From an uncultured Pelagibacteraceae bacterium (GTDB taxonomy: Bacteria > Pseudomonadota > Alphaproteobacteria > Pelagibacterales > Pelagibacteraceae), in NCBI GenBank assembly GCA_902524545.1, contig CABZDW010000011.1, forward strand, positions 1-43,814: DNA of 43,814 nt, in the 5' to 3' direction. Both the position numbers and the translations under genes were made by a program. The notes under the pieces are model-generated. The model was not told the origin of the DNA, did no database searches, and saw nothing but the letters and a program-made list of their open reading frames with translations. Below, in pieces: positions 1 to 7,459 of this stretch. Position 1 is the stretch's first letter. Every line of letters starts with the position of its first letter.

Positions 1-219
1 GTGAAAACAGTTGGAGTAATGGGTGATAATAGAACTTACGAATATTTGTGTTTACTCAGAGCAATAACCTCTGAGGATGGCATGACCGCGGATTTTTACG
101 AATTTAAAAAATCATTTATACAAGAAATTTCAAATAAAATAGTGAATAGTATTAGAGGGATTAATAGAGTAGTTTACGATATAACATCGAAACCACCGAG
201 TACAATCGAATTAGAGTAA
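1..219 (+). CDS. guaA: GMP synthase (glutamine-hydrolysing), C-terminal fragment
   Basis: This is the last 72 codons of GMP synthase, which converts XMP to GMP with glutamine and ATP. The reading frame is open from the first base, so the gene begins upstream of the window; the GTG at base 1 is internal. What remains is the C-terminal dimerisation domain: a [12 protein letters not shown] stretch near the start, DGMTAD in the middle, and an ending KPPSTIELE that corresponds to the KPP-ATIEWE ending typical of GuaA. The stop TAA at 217-219 is followed immediately by the ATG of panB, so the two are probably co-transcribed. Identification is from recognised family motifs and is confident despite truncation. 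Confidence 0.93.
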   Translation: MKTVGVMGDNRTYEYLCLLRAITSEDGMTADFYEFKKSFIQEISNKIVNSIRGINRVVYDITSKPPSTIELE

Positions 220-999
220 ATGAATAATAAAATAAAAAAAATTCTTAATAAAAAGAACAAATCAAAAATTATTTGTCTAACAGCATACTCAAAAAATGTT
301 GCCTCCATTCTGGATAAACATTGTGATTTAGTATTGGTTGGGGATTCGTTGGGGTCAGTTTTGTACAACTTTAACTCCACTAAACAAGTAACTTTGGAAA
401 CTATGATTAATCACTCTAAAAGTGTCAAACTTGGTATCAAGAAATCATTAATGGTCGTTGATATGCCATATAACACATATCGAAATCCAAGTGAAGCTTT
501 GAAAAATTCAAGACAAGTTATGAAAGAAACGAAATGTGATGCTGTCAAGTTAGAGGGAGGAAAAAAGATAATTCCCATGGTCAAAAGATTAGTAAAAAAT
601 AAAATACCAGTAATGGGACATGTTGGAATATTACCTCAGACAGATAAAAAATTTACCTTCAAGGGAAAAAAACTCGAAGAAAGTAAGAGATTATTGAATG
701 ATACAAAACTTTTAGAAAATGCTGGAGTTTTTTCAATTGTGCTAGAGTGTGTAGAAACAAAGTTATCAAAAAAAATTTCTAATCATATAAAAATCCCAAC
801 AATAGGAATTGGTTCTTCAGTTAACTGCGATGGTCAAGTTTTAGTAATTGATGATTTAACTGGTTTAAGTCAAAGTAAATTAAAATTTGTAAAAAAATTT
901 GTTGATATTACCAAGCTAATTGAAGTTGGAGTGAAAAAATATAAATCAGAGGTATTAAATAAACAGTTTCCAAAGGATAAACATTCTTTTTCAAAATGA
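220..999 (+). CDS. panB: 3-methyl-2-oxobutanoate hydroxymethyltransferase
   Basis: PanB transfers a one-carbon unit from 5,10-methylene-THF to alpha-ketoisovalerate, making ketopantoate for pantothenate and CoA synthesis in the cytoplasm. The 259-residue length matches the family. Visible family motifs in order are LVGDSLGSV, VVDMPY, KLEGG, the GHVGILPQ block, and IGIGSSVNCDGQVLVIDDLTGL near residues 195-217, which carry the metal- and substrate-binding positions of the TIM barrel. The ATG follows the guaA stop with no gap, and the stop overlaps the next gene as ATGA (996-999). No panC is in the window. Its folate use links it in theme, though not necessarily in regulation, with the one-carbon genes further along. 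Confidence 0.95.
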   Translation: MNNKIKKILNKKNKSKIICLTAYSKNVASILDKHCDLVLVGDSLGSVLYNFNSTKQVTLETMINHSKSVKLGIKKSLMVVDMPYNTYRNPSEALKNSRQVMKETKCDAVKLEGGKKIIPMVKRLVKNKIPVMGHVGILPQTDKKFTFKGKKLEESKRLLNDTKLLENAGVFSIVLECVETKLSKKISNHIKIPTIGIGSSVNCDGQVLVIDDLTGLSQSKLKFVKKFVDITKLIEVGVKKYKSEVLNKQFPKDKHSFSK

Positions 1000-1739
1000 A
1001 ACTGAATAAGATAGAGCCAAAATTTATAAAAAATAAAAATCTGAGAGTGGGTCTAATCACTCTCGCAAGTGATTTTAGGATTGAAAAAGATTTTAATAAT
1101 ATAATCCACGGAAAGAATATAGATTTACATTGCAATAGAATAAATTGCTATAACCCGCTTACAAACGAAACATTAAAAAAGATGGCGGACGATATTCCAG
1201 AAGTTACGAAAAATATCCTGCCAGACCAGGAATTAGATTGTGTAGCATATGGATGTACATCAGGAACTATTGCTTCAGGTTATCAATCAATTTTTGAAAA
1301 AGTAAATATAGCTAAACCTAACACAAAGGTTACAACTCCAATTACATCTGCAATTAATGCTCTTAAATTACTTAAGATAAATAAGTTGTCGATATTTACA
1401 CCTTATACAAATGAGATTAATCAATCAGTCATTAATTATTTTAAAAGTGAAAAAGTAGAAATTAATGAATTATCTTATTTTGATATAGCTTCTGATTTAG
1501 ATATAGGTAAAGTTGATCCACAATATTTGTTTGATGTTTTGAGTAAACAGGATCTTTTCAAAAGTGATGCATTGTTTGTTTCTTGCACGGCTTTACCAGT
1601 GTTGTCAATTATCAAAGATTTAGAAAAGAAAATAGGAAAGATAGTTTTATCAAGTAATCAGACGTTAATATGGGATACCCTTAAACAGATAAACTATAAT
1701 AACAAAATTCAAGGTTATGGAGAACTGTTTAACACATAG
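996..1739 (+). CDS. EutA/maleate isomerase-like Asp/Glu racemase superfamily protein
   Basis: This 247-residue protein belongs to the two-cysteine Asp/Glu racemase superfamily, on the branch holding maleate cis-trans isomerase, arylmalonate decarboxylase and the ectoine-utilisation protein EutA. The two catalytic cysteines are visible: C87 in AYGCTSGT and C197 in VSCTALP, at the expected places in the two pseudo-symmetric halves. It overlaps panB by four bases (ATGA) and ends two bases before an M24-family gene that resembles ectoine hydrolase. In known eut clusters EutA and the hydrolase EutD also occur together, which favours a EutA-like role, but the exact substrate cannot be read from sequence. 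Maleate isomerase is the main alternative. Confidence 0.75.
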   Translation: MKLNKIEPKFIKNKNLRVGLITLASDFRIEKDFNNIIHGKNIDLHCNRINCYNPLTNETLKKMADDIPEVTKNILPDQELDCVAYGCTSGTIASGYQSIFEKVNIAKPNTKVTTPITSAINALKLLKINKLSIFTPYTNEINQSVINYFKSEKVEINELSYFDIASDLDIGKVDPQYLFDVLSKQDLFKSDALFVSCTALPVLSIIKDLEKKIGKIVLSSNQTLIWDTLKQINYNNKIQGYGELFNT

Positions 1740-1741
1740 TC

Positions 1742-2911
1742 ATGCTTTTTAGTAAAGAGGAATATCAACAAAGACTTTCTAAAGTAAAAAAAATGATGAA
1801 AGAAAAAGGCTTAGAACTTTTAATTTCTCACGACACAAACAATATGAATTACTTGACTGGTTATGACGCTTGGTCTTTTTACTATGCCCAATGCGTAATA
1901 GTGCACGCTAATGCTGATGAGCCAATTTGCTTTATTAGAGAACAAGATGCTGGAGGAGCTTACATAAAAACTTACCTTAAAAAAGAGAATATTATTGTTT
2001 ATGATGAGCATTATATCCACACGTGGCCTAAACATCCTTACGACTATTTAGTAAAAATAATTAAAGACAGGAAATGGGATAAATTATCAATTGGATTGGA
2101 AATGGATGCTCATTATTTCACTGCATTTTGTTATGAAAAAATAAAACAAGGATTACCAAGTGCAAAAATAAAAGACTCCGAAAGATTAGTTAATTGGATA
2201 AGATTAATTAAATCTGATGCAGAAATAGGTTACATGAAATCAGCTGCAAAGATTTCAGAAGTTGGAATGAAGAAAGCTTTCGATGTTATTAAACCAGGAG
2301 TTAGACAATGTGATGCCATTGGTGAAATACAAAAAGCACTTTTTTGTGGAACTTCAGAATATGGCGGAGAATACTCAAGTATTGCTACTCTTTTACCTAC
2401 TGGTGAGGGAACCTCAGCTTCACATTTAACAGCGACGCAAGACAAATTTGTTGAGGGTGAGGCAACAATCATTGAATTATCTGGTGTCTATAAAAGATAT
2501 CATGCTCCGATGGCTCGAACTATTATGTTAGGTAAGCCTGATCAATTAAAAATTGATACTATGAAAAAAACAATAGAAGCCCTCCAAGCTGGGATAGATG
2601 CAACAAAACCAGGAAATAAAGTTGATGATGTTGCACAAGCTTTTTGGAAAATTTTAGATAAATATGGAATAGAAAAAAATTCTAGAACAGGTTATTCAAT
2701 TGGAATTGGTTATCCTCCAGACTGGGGAGAACATACACTAAATATATACAAGGGAGATATGACGCTTTTAGAACCTAATGTTTGTTTTCATATGATTGCT
2801 GTAATGCAATTTGGAAACTGGGGTGTAGAAGCATCTGAAGCAATTAGAGTAACCGATAAAGGTGCTGAACTATTTTGTAATTTTCCAAAAGAACTTCACG
2901 TTAAAAGCTAA
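1742..2911 (+). CDS. Creatinase/M24-fold hydrolase, ectoine hydrolase (DoeA/EutD)-like
   Basis: This is a 389-residue protein of the creatinase/aminopeptidase P (M24) fold, with an N-terminal creatinase_N domain (about 1-155) and a C-terminal pita-bread domain. By eye, at least four of the five metal-ligand positions of true M24 peptidases are changed: E245 and P256 where two aspartates are expected, Y318 in GYSIGIGYPPDWGEH where GHGIG is usual, and H350 where a glutamate is usual. The GYSIGxxYPPDWGEH block is what I remember from ectoine hydrolase DoeA, which opens ectoine to N-acetyl-diaminobutyrate without a metal. Length fits (DoeA is about 400). It sits between the EutA-like gene and a polyamine-type transporter. 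Annotation as Xaa-Pro aminopeptidase would be misleading. The natural substrate, ectoine or a relative, is inferred. Confidence 0.72.
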   Translation: MLFSKEEYQQRLSKVKKMMKEKGLELLISHDTNNMNYLTGYDAWSFYYAQCVIVHANADEPICFIREQDAGGAYIKTYLKKENIIVYDEHYIHTWPKHPYDYLVKIIKDRKWDKLSIGLEMDAHYFTAFCYEKIKQGLPSAKIKDSERLVNWIRLIKSDAEIGYMKSAAKISEVGMKKAFDVIKPGVRQCDAIGEIQKALFCGTSEYGGEYSSIATLLPTGEGTSASHLTATQDKFVEGEATIIELSGVYKRYHAPMARTIMLGKPDQLKIDTMKKTIEALQAGIDATKPGNKVDDVAQAFWKILDKYGIEKNSRTGYSIGIGYPPDWGEHTLNIYKGDMTLLEPNVCFHMIAVMQFGNWGVEASEAIRVTDKGAELFCNFPKELHVKS

Positions 2912-2963
2912 CTTTTAGAGGTTGATATTTATTGTCACAAATGTTTTAAAGTTATCTGATATT

Positions 2964-4049
2964 ATGGCATCTAAAAAAGATTTCGTTAAATTTGATAAAG
3001 TTGACAAAAGCTACGATGGTAAAATTTTAGTTGTAAAAGATCTGCAATTAGACATTGCTGAAGGTGAGTTTATAACGATGTTAGGACCCTCCGGCTCTGG
3101 TAAAACCACTTGTCTGATGATGTTGGCTGGTTTCGAAACACCAACAAATGGTGAAATTTATTTAGACGGAAATGCGATTTCAAGCATTCCTCCTCACAAA
3201 AGAGGTATAGGCATGGTTTTTCAAAACTATGCACTATTTCCTCACATGACAGTTTACGAGAATTTAGCTTTCCCTTTAAGAGTAAGAAAAATACCTAAAG
3301 ACGAGGCAGATAAAAAAATCGATAAAGCATTATCAATGGTATCCTTACAAGGTTTTGCTGCAAGAATGCCTGGCCAGTTGTCTGGTGGACAACAACAAAG
3401 GGTGGCTGTAGCAAGATCATTAGTTTTTGATCCTCAACTAGTTTTGATGGATGAACCTCTAGGAGCTTTGGATAAAAATTTAAGAGAAAGTATGCAATAT
3501 GAAATTAAACATATTCATGAAAGCATTGGTGTAACAGTTGTTTATGTTACTCATGATCAAAGTGAAGCTTTAACCATGTCTAACCGTATTGCAGTATTTA
3601 ATGATGGAAAGGTTCAACAACTTTCTAGTCCTGATGAACTGTATGAAAAGCCAGTAAATTCTTTTGTTGCAGAATTTATCGGTGAGAATAATACTTTTGC
3701 TGGTGAAGTAACCGATATTTCTGATGGGAGGTGCAAGGTGAAGTTAGCTAGCGCTGAAATATTAGCAAATCCAATTTCAGTCAAAGGTAAAGGCGAAAAA
3801 ACTACAGTTTCATTAAGACCAGAAAGAGCATTAATTAATCCATCAGATAAAATGGACAACATACACAATGGAAAAATTGAGGAAGTTATTTATCATGGAG
3901 ATCATACAAGAGTTAGAATTAACTTATTAGGTAATCCCGAATTTATTCTTAAAATTCCTAACAGTTCATCCAATTTAGATATTAAACTAGGTAATGAAAT
4001 TAAGATTGGATGGAACAGTGATGATGCTAGAGCTTTAGACCCAAAATAA
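2964..4049 (+). CDS. potA: ABC transporter ATP-binding protein, polyamine type (PotA-like)
   Basis: This is the ATPase of a polyamine/opine-type ABC importer. Walker A GPSGSGKTT, the Q-loop FQNYALFPHMTV, signature LSGGQQQRVAVARSL, Walker B LVLMDEPLGALD and the switch histidine VTHDQSEAL are all intact. A C-terminal TOBE domain (about the last 100 residues) is typical of PotA/UgpC-type ATPases. The open frame extends to a TTG at 2922, but the ATG at 2964 (MASKKDFVKFDKVDKSY) gives the normal N-terminus and is preferred, yielding 361 residues. It follows the DoeA-like gene by about 50 bases and precedes the binding-protein gene, so it likely belongs to the same importer. The substrate is not fixed by the ATPase. 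Confidence 0.93.
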   Translation: MASKKDFVKFDKVDKSYDGKILVVKDLQLDIAEGEFITMLGPSGSGKTTCLMMLAGFETPTNGEIYLDGNAISSIPPHKRGIGMVFQNYALFPHMTVYENLAFPLRVRKIPKDEADKKIDKALSMVSLQGFAARMPGQLSGGQQQRVAVARSLVFDPQLVLMDEPLGALDKNLRESMQYEIKHIHESIGVTVVYVTHDQSEALTMSNRIAVFNDGKVQQLSSPDELYEKPVNSFVAEFIGENNTFAGEVTDISDGRCKVKLASAEILANPISVKGKGEKTTVSLRPERALINPSDKMDNIHNGKIEEVIYHGDHTRVRINLLGNPEFILKIPNSSSNLDIKLGNEIKIGWNSDDARALDPK

Positions 4050-4085
4050 ACGCTAGATACATCATTTACCCACTAAAAAGGCCTG

Positions 4086-4114
4086 TTGACTCTCATTATC
4101 GATCTTGTTGTAAT
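4086..4114 (+). promoter_or_regulatory. Candidate sigma-70 promoter for the potD-like gene
   Basis: TTGACT at 4086-4091 is followed after 17 bases by TGTAAT at 4109-4114, with overlapping TAATAA and TAATAT alternatives just downstream. It lies in the 100-base gap between the ATPase and binding-protein genes, the largest gap in this transporter cluster. With the terminator-like hairpin after the binding-protein gene, it suggests the binding protein has its own transcript. AT-rich DNA gives many chance -10 matches, so this stays tentative. Confidence 0.45.
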
Positions 4115-4140
4115 AATATTTTATAAAAAAACGTTTAAAC

Positions 4141-4145
4141 GGAGG
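4141..4145 (+). promoter_or_regulatory. Strong Shine-Dalgarno site of the potD-like gene
   Basis: GGAGG stands four bases before the ATG at 4150. Most genes in this window have no recognisable Shine-Dalgarno sequence, so this site is unusual and also fixes the start. A ten-base palindrome CGTTTAAACG (4132-4141) abuts it and might fold over or beside the ribosome site; that last point is speculation. Confidence 0.75.
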
Positions 4146-4149
4146 AAAA

Positions 4150-5265
4150 ATGAAAAAAATTAGTAAGTTATTACTAGCCCTTTCTTTTGTATTCTCTTTA
4201 ACTACATCAGCATACGCAGTTACAGTTGCGTCATGGGGTGGAGCTTATACAGAAAGTCAAAAGTTAGGTTATGGTGATCCTACCGCTAAAAAATTGGGTG
4301 TCCCAATCAATTGGGTTGACTATTCAGGCGGATTATCAGAAATAAAAGCACAAAAAGAAGCTGGCGCAATTACGTGGGATATTATGGACGTATTTGCTAT
4401 GGATACTATTAACGGCTGTGATGAAGGATTATTTGTTAAATTTGATTTTGACAAAGACTTTCCACCGGCACCAGATGGAACTCCTGCAAGTAAAGATTTC
4501 TTTACTGGAATGCCAAGTGAATGTGCTGTAGGAAATATTTTATATTCTTGGAACTACGCTTATAACTCAGACAATGTTAAAGGTACTCCAAAGACTATCA
4601 AAGATTTCTTTAACACTAAGAAATTCCCTGGAAAAAGAGCTATCTACAAAGGCGCTCTAACAAATTTAGAGATCGCTTTAGCAGCTGATGGTATTAAACC
4701 AGGTAAAGGTGGAGCAAAAATCTATAAGGCTCTTGAAACTGAAAAAGGTGTTCAAAGAGCAATGGATAAAATTAAAGAGCTTTGCACAGACCCTAAAGGT
4801 GGATGTGTATTTTGGTCTGCAGGTGCTCAACCGCCAGAATTACTGATGAGTGGTGAAGTTGTTATGGCAACTGGCTGGAATGGTAGATTCTTTAACGCGG
4901 CTGTAGGTGAAGGCGCTCCAATCGTTCAAGTTTGGGATGCACAAGGTCTTGACTATGAGTACTTTGTATTAGTTAAGGGTTCACCTAATGAAGCTGATGC
5001 TATGAAAGCTTTAGCTGAGATGACAAGTACTGAAGGTTTAGCAGGAAGTGCAAAATATATTGCATATGCTCCTTGGAGAAAATCATCTATCAAAGTAATG
5101 GAAAAAGGTGAGCCGTGGTATAAAGATGGTAAAACTAACATGGTACCAAATATGCCAACTGCACCAGCAAATACTAAAAATTACTTCTTAGTAGATCCAC
5201 TTTACTGGGCCGATAATGGAACAGAGCTTGGTGAAAAATGGGAAGCAATGAAAGCAGGATTTTAA
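4150..5265 (+). CDS. potD: Periplasmic solute-binding protein, spermidine/putrescine type (PotD-like)
   Basis: This is a 371-residue extracellular solute-binding protein. An N-terminal signal peptide (lysines, then LLLALSFVFSLTTSAYA) ends near residue 23, and the mature start VTVASWGGAYTES is characteristic of polyamine/opine-type binding proteins. Four cysteines (in INGCDEG, SECAVG and LCTDPKGGC) could form disulfides in the periplasm. The ATG at 4150 has a strong GGAGG site, and a hairpin terminator follows the stop. The neighbouring ATPase and two permeases complete the importer. The ligand may be a polyamine, guanidino compound or ectoine-like osmolyte. The downstream ureohydrolase and aldehyde dehydrogenase favour polyamines; the upstream EutA/DoeA-like pair favours ectoine derivatives. 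Sequence alone does not decide. Confidence 0.88.
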   Translation: MKKISKLLLALSFVFSLTTSAYAVTVASWGGAYTESQKLGYGDPTAKKLGVPINWVDYSGGLSEIKAQKEAGAITWDIMDVFAMDTINGCDEGLFVKFDFDKDFPPAPDGTPASKDFFTGMPSECAVGNILYSWNYAYNSDNVKGTPKTIKDFFNTKKFPGKRAIYKGALTNLEIALAADGIKPGKGGAKIYKALETEKGVQRAMDKIKELCTDPKGGCVFWSAGAQPPELLMSGEVVMATGWNGRFFNAAVGEGAPIVQVWDAQGLDYEYFVLVKGSPNEADAMKALAEMTSTEGLAGSAKYIAYAPWRKSSIKVMEKGEPWYKDGKTNMVPNMPTAPANTKNYFLVDPLYWADNGTELGEKWEAMKAGF

Positions 5266-5302
5266 TTTTAAGTTTTAAAGATTAAAATTTTATAATATAT
5301 TA

Positions 5303-5332
5303 GAGGGCGGTTATGACTAACCGCCCTTTTTA
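5303..5332 (+). terminator. Intrinsic terminator/attenuator after the potD-like gene
   Basis: A perfect nine-base-pair stem, GGGCGGTTA (5305-5313) pairing with TAACCGCCC (5318-5326), encloses a TGAC loop and is followed by TTTTT. It is the most GC-rich hairpin I found in the window and has the full form of a Rho-independent terminator. It ends about four bases before the first permease start (ATG 5336), so partial read-through would give less permease than binding protein. Confidence 0.85.
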
Positions 5333-5335
5333 TTT

Positions 5336-6589
5336 ATGAGCTCAGAAAACAAACAAATTTTAACAACTGATGGAACTCCTTTAGAGGTTAGTTTAAAAAA
5401 AGCCGAAAAAAAAAATAAGATAAAGGCTTTTTTATTAGTTGCTCCTTTATTATTATTCATAATTATTACTTATGTGTTTCCAATCGGCGACATGCTTATG
5501 AGAAGTGTGGATGACAAAATGGTAACAGAAATGCTTCCTAAAACTTATAAATCAATGGAAATATGGGACGGAGAAGAGTTACCGCCAGAGGAAGTATTTG
5601 AAGCATTTTATTTTGATTTTCAAAAATTAATTGAAGAAGAACGTGAAGGAAAATTATCAACACAACTTAATTACACTAAGAACGGTTTTAAAAGTATTAT
5701 TAAAAAATTAAGACGAAAATCTAAATCCTTTGAAGAGGGAAATTATAAGGAACAAATTATGGCTGTTCATAAAAGGTGGGCAGATGTGGAATACTGGAGA
5801 GCAATCAAACGAAGAGCTCCAGCATACACATACCAAAAATATTTAAAAGGTATGGATATGTATGAAAACGAAAAAGGCGAAATAGTAAATGTAGCTGAGG
5901 ACAGAAGGGTCCATAGAATTTTGTGGCTTAGAACTTTAGAAATTGCATTTTTTGTTACAGTGTTTTGTTTTCTTATGGCTTATCCAATAGCTCATTTATT
6001 AGCAACTTTACCCATGAAGTACAGCAACCTATTAATGATTTGTGTTTTACTTCCTTTTTGGACATCGTTACTTGTTAGGACAGCAAGTTGGATGATTTTG
6101 TTACAACAACAAGGAATAGTAAATGACTTTTTTGTTATGATTGGATTAGTTTCAGATGATAACAGGATTGAAATGATGTTTAATAAAACAGGAAGTTATG
6201 TGGCGATGACACAAATATTGTTACCTTTTATGGTTTTACCTCTTTATAGTGTGATGAAGACAATCTCCCCAAGCTTGATGAGAGCCGGAAAGTCTTTAGG
6301 AGGAACACCTTTTATAGCATTTTGGAAAGTTTATTTTCCATTAACAATTCCAGGTATAGGGGCTGGTTGTTTGTTGGTTTTTATTTTAGCTATTGGTTAT
6401 TATATAACTCCTGCTTTGGTTGGAGGGGCTTCTGGTACTTTGATAAGTAACCAAATTGCATTTCATATGAAGAGTACATTAGACTGGAGTTTTGCATCAG
6501 CAATGGGACTAATGTTATTAAGTGGAGTTTTAGTTATTTATTGGCTCTACAATAAATTGGTTGGTATAGATAATATTAAATTAGGATAA
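5336..6589 (+). CDS. potB: ABC transporter permease, PotB-like, with large periplasmic insert
   Basis: This is an inner-membrane permease subunit of the polyamine-type importer. The EAA loop that docks with the ATPase is clear around LMRAGKSLGGTPFIAFWKVYF. The first membrane segment (about residues 30-49, AFLLVAPLLLFIIITYVFPI) is followed by roughly 145 residues rich in E, K and R before the second segment (RTLEIAFFVTVFCFLMAYPI). PotB proteins normally have a much shorter loop there and total about 275-320 residues, whereas this one has 417. The extra domain would lie on the periplasmic side and could contact the binding protein. No Shine-Dalgarno site is visible, and the start lies just after the potD terminator. 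Confidence 0.88.
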   Translation: MSSENKQILTTDGTPLEVSLKKAEKKNKIKAFLLVAPLLLFIIITYVFPIGDMLMRSVDDKMVTEMLPKTYKSMEIWDGEELPPEEVFEAFYFDFQKLIEEEREGKLSTQLNYTKNGFKSIIKKLRRKSKSFEEGNYKEQIMAVHKRWADVEYWRAIKRRAPAYTYQKYLKGMDMYENEKGEIVNVAEDRRVHRILWLRTLEIAFFVTVFCFLMAYPIAHLLATLPMKYSNLLMICVLLPFWTSLLVRTASWMILLQQQGIVNDFFVMIGLVSDDNRIEMMFNKTGSYVAMTQILLPFMVLPLYSVMKTISPSLMRAGKSLGGTPFIAFWKVYFPLTIPGIGAGCLLVFILAIGYYITPALVGGASGTLISNQIAFHMKSTLDWSFASAMGLMLLSGVLVIYWLYNKLVGIDNIKLG

Positions 6590-6592
6590 AAA

Positions 6593-7447
6593 ATGGCTTT
6601 ACCTAAATATACTGAAACACACTATAGAATTTGGCACTATATTTATCTGACAATTTGCGCAGCGGTTTTCTTCTTTCTTATTGCTCCATTATTTGTAATT
6701 TTTCCATTATCTTTTAATGCTGAGGAATTTTTAGTTTTTTCTGATGGAATGAAACGACTGGATCCTGATGCATTTTCTTTAAGATGGTATCAAGACATGA
6801 TTTATGGAACTAAAAATCCCTGGGGCTTAGCAGCAAAAAATAGTTTCATCATTGCTATTTTTGCAACCATTGGCTCAGTATTACTTGGAACTGTTGCTGC
6901 CTTAGGTTTAAGTAGCAGACATATGCCTTACAAAGGTTTAATTATGGCAGTGTTAATTTCACCAATGATTGTTCCTTTAATTATATCTGGTGTTGCAATT
7001 TTTTTCTTTATGGCCAAAGCTGGTTTAGCAGCAACTCATACTGGTATTGTTCTTGCACATATTGTTTTAGGAACCCCATTTGTAGTGATTACAGTTACAG
7101 CAACATTGTCAGGATTTGATCATAGCGTAACAAGAGCTGCAGCAAGTCTTGGAAGTAATCCAGTAAATACTTTTATGAAAATAACTTTACCTTTAATTTT
7201 GCCAGGTGTAATCTCAGGAGGATTATTTGCATTTGTGACATCATTTGATGAAGTAGTGGTAGTTTTATTTTTAGCAGGACTTGAAAATACTACTATACCA
7301 ATTCAAATGTGGACAGGTTTAAGAGAACAATTGAGCCCAACCATTCTTGCTGTCGCAACTTGCCTTATTGTATTATCGACTTTAATTTTAGTAACTGCTG
7401 AACTCTTAAGAAGAAGATCTGAGAGGCTCAGAGGTATTAATCAATAG
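6593..7447 (+). CDS. potC: ABC transporter permease, PotC-like
   Basis: This is the second membrane subunit of the polyamine-type importer, at 284 residues of normal length. About six hydrophobic segments are visible, the first near residues 17-40. The EAA motif occurs as VTRAAASLGSNPVNTFMKITLP followed by LILPGV near residue 190, and FVTSFDEVVVVLFLAG is the usual PotC continuation. It starts three bases after the PotB-like stop, with a weak AGGA upstream, so the two are translated from one message. It ends 12 bases before the fatty-acid-oxidation-like gene, suggesting that gene belongs to the same operon. Confidence 0.92.
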   Translation: MALPKYTETHYRIWHYIYLTICAAVFFFLIAPLFVIFPLSFNAEEFLVFSDGMKRLDPDAFSLRWYQDMIYGTKNPWGLAAKNSFIIAIFATIGSVLLGTVAALGLSSRHMPYKGLIMAVLISPMIVPLIISGVAIFFFMAKAGLAATHTGIVLAHIVLGTPFVVITVTATLSGFDHSVTRAAASLGSNPVNTFMKITLPLILPGVISGGLFAFVTSFDEVVVVLFLAGLENTTIPIQMWTGLREQLSPTILAVATCLIVLSTLILVTAELLRRRSERLRGINQ

Positions 7448-7459
7448 TAAAATCCTTAA

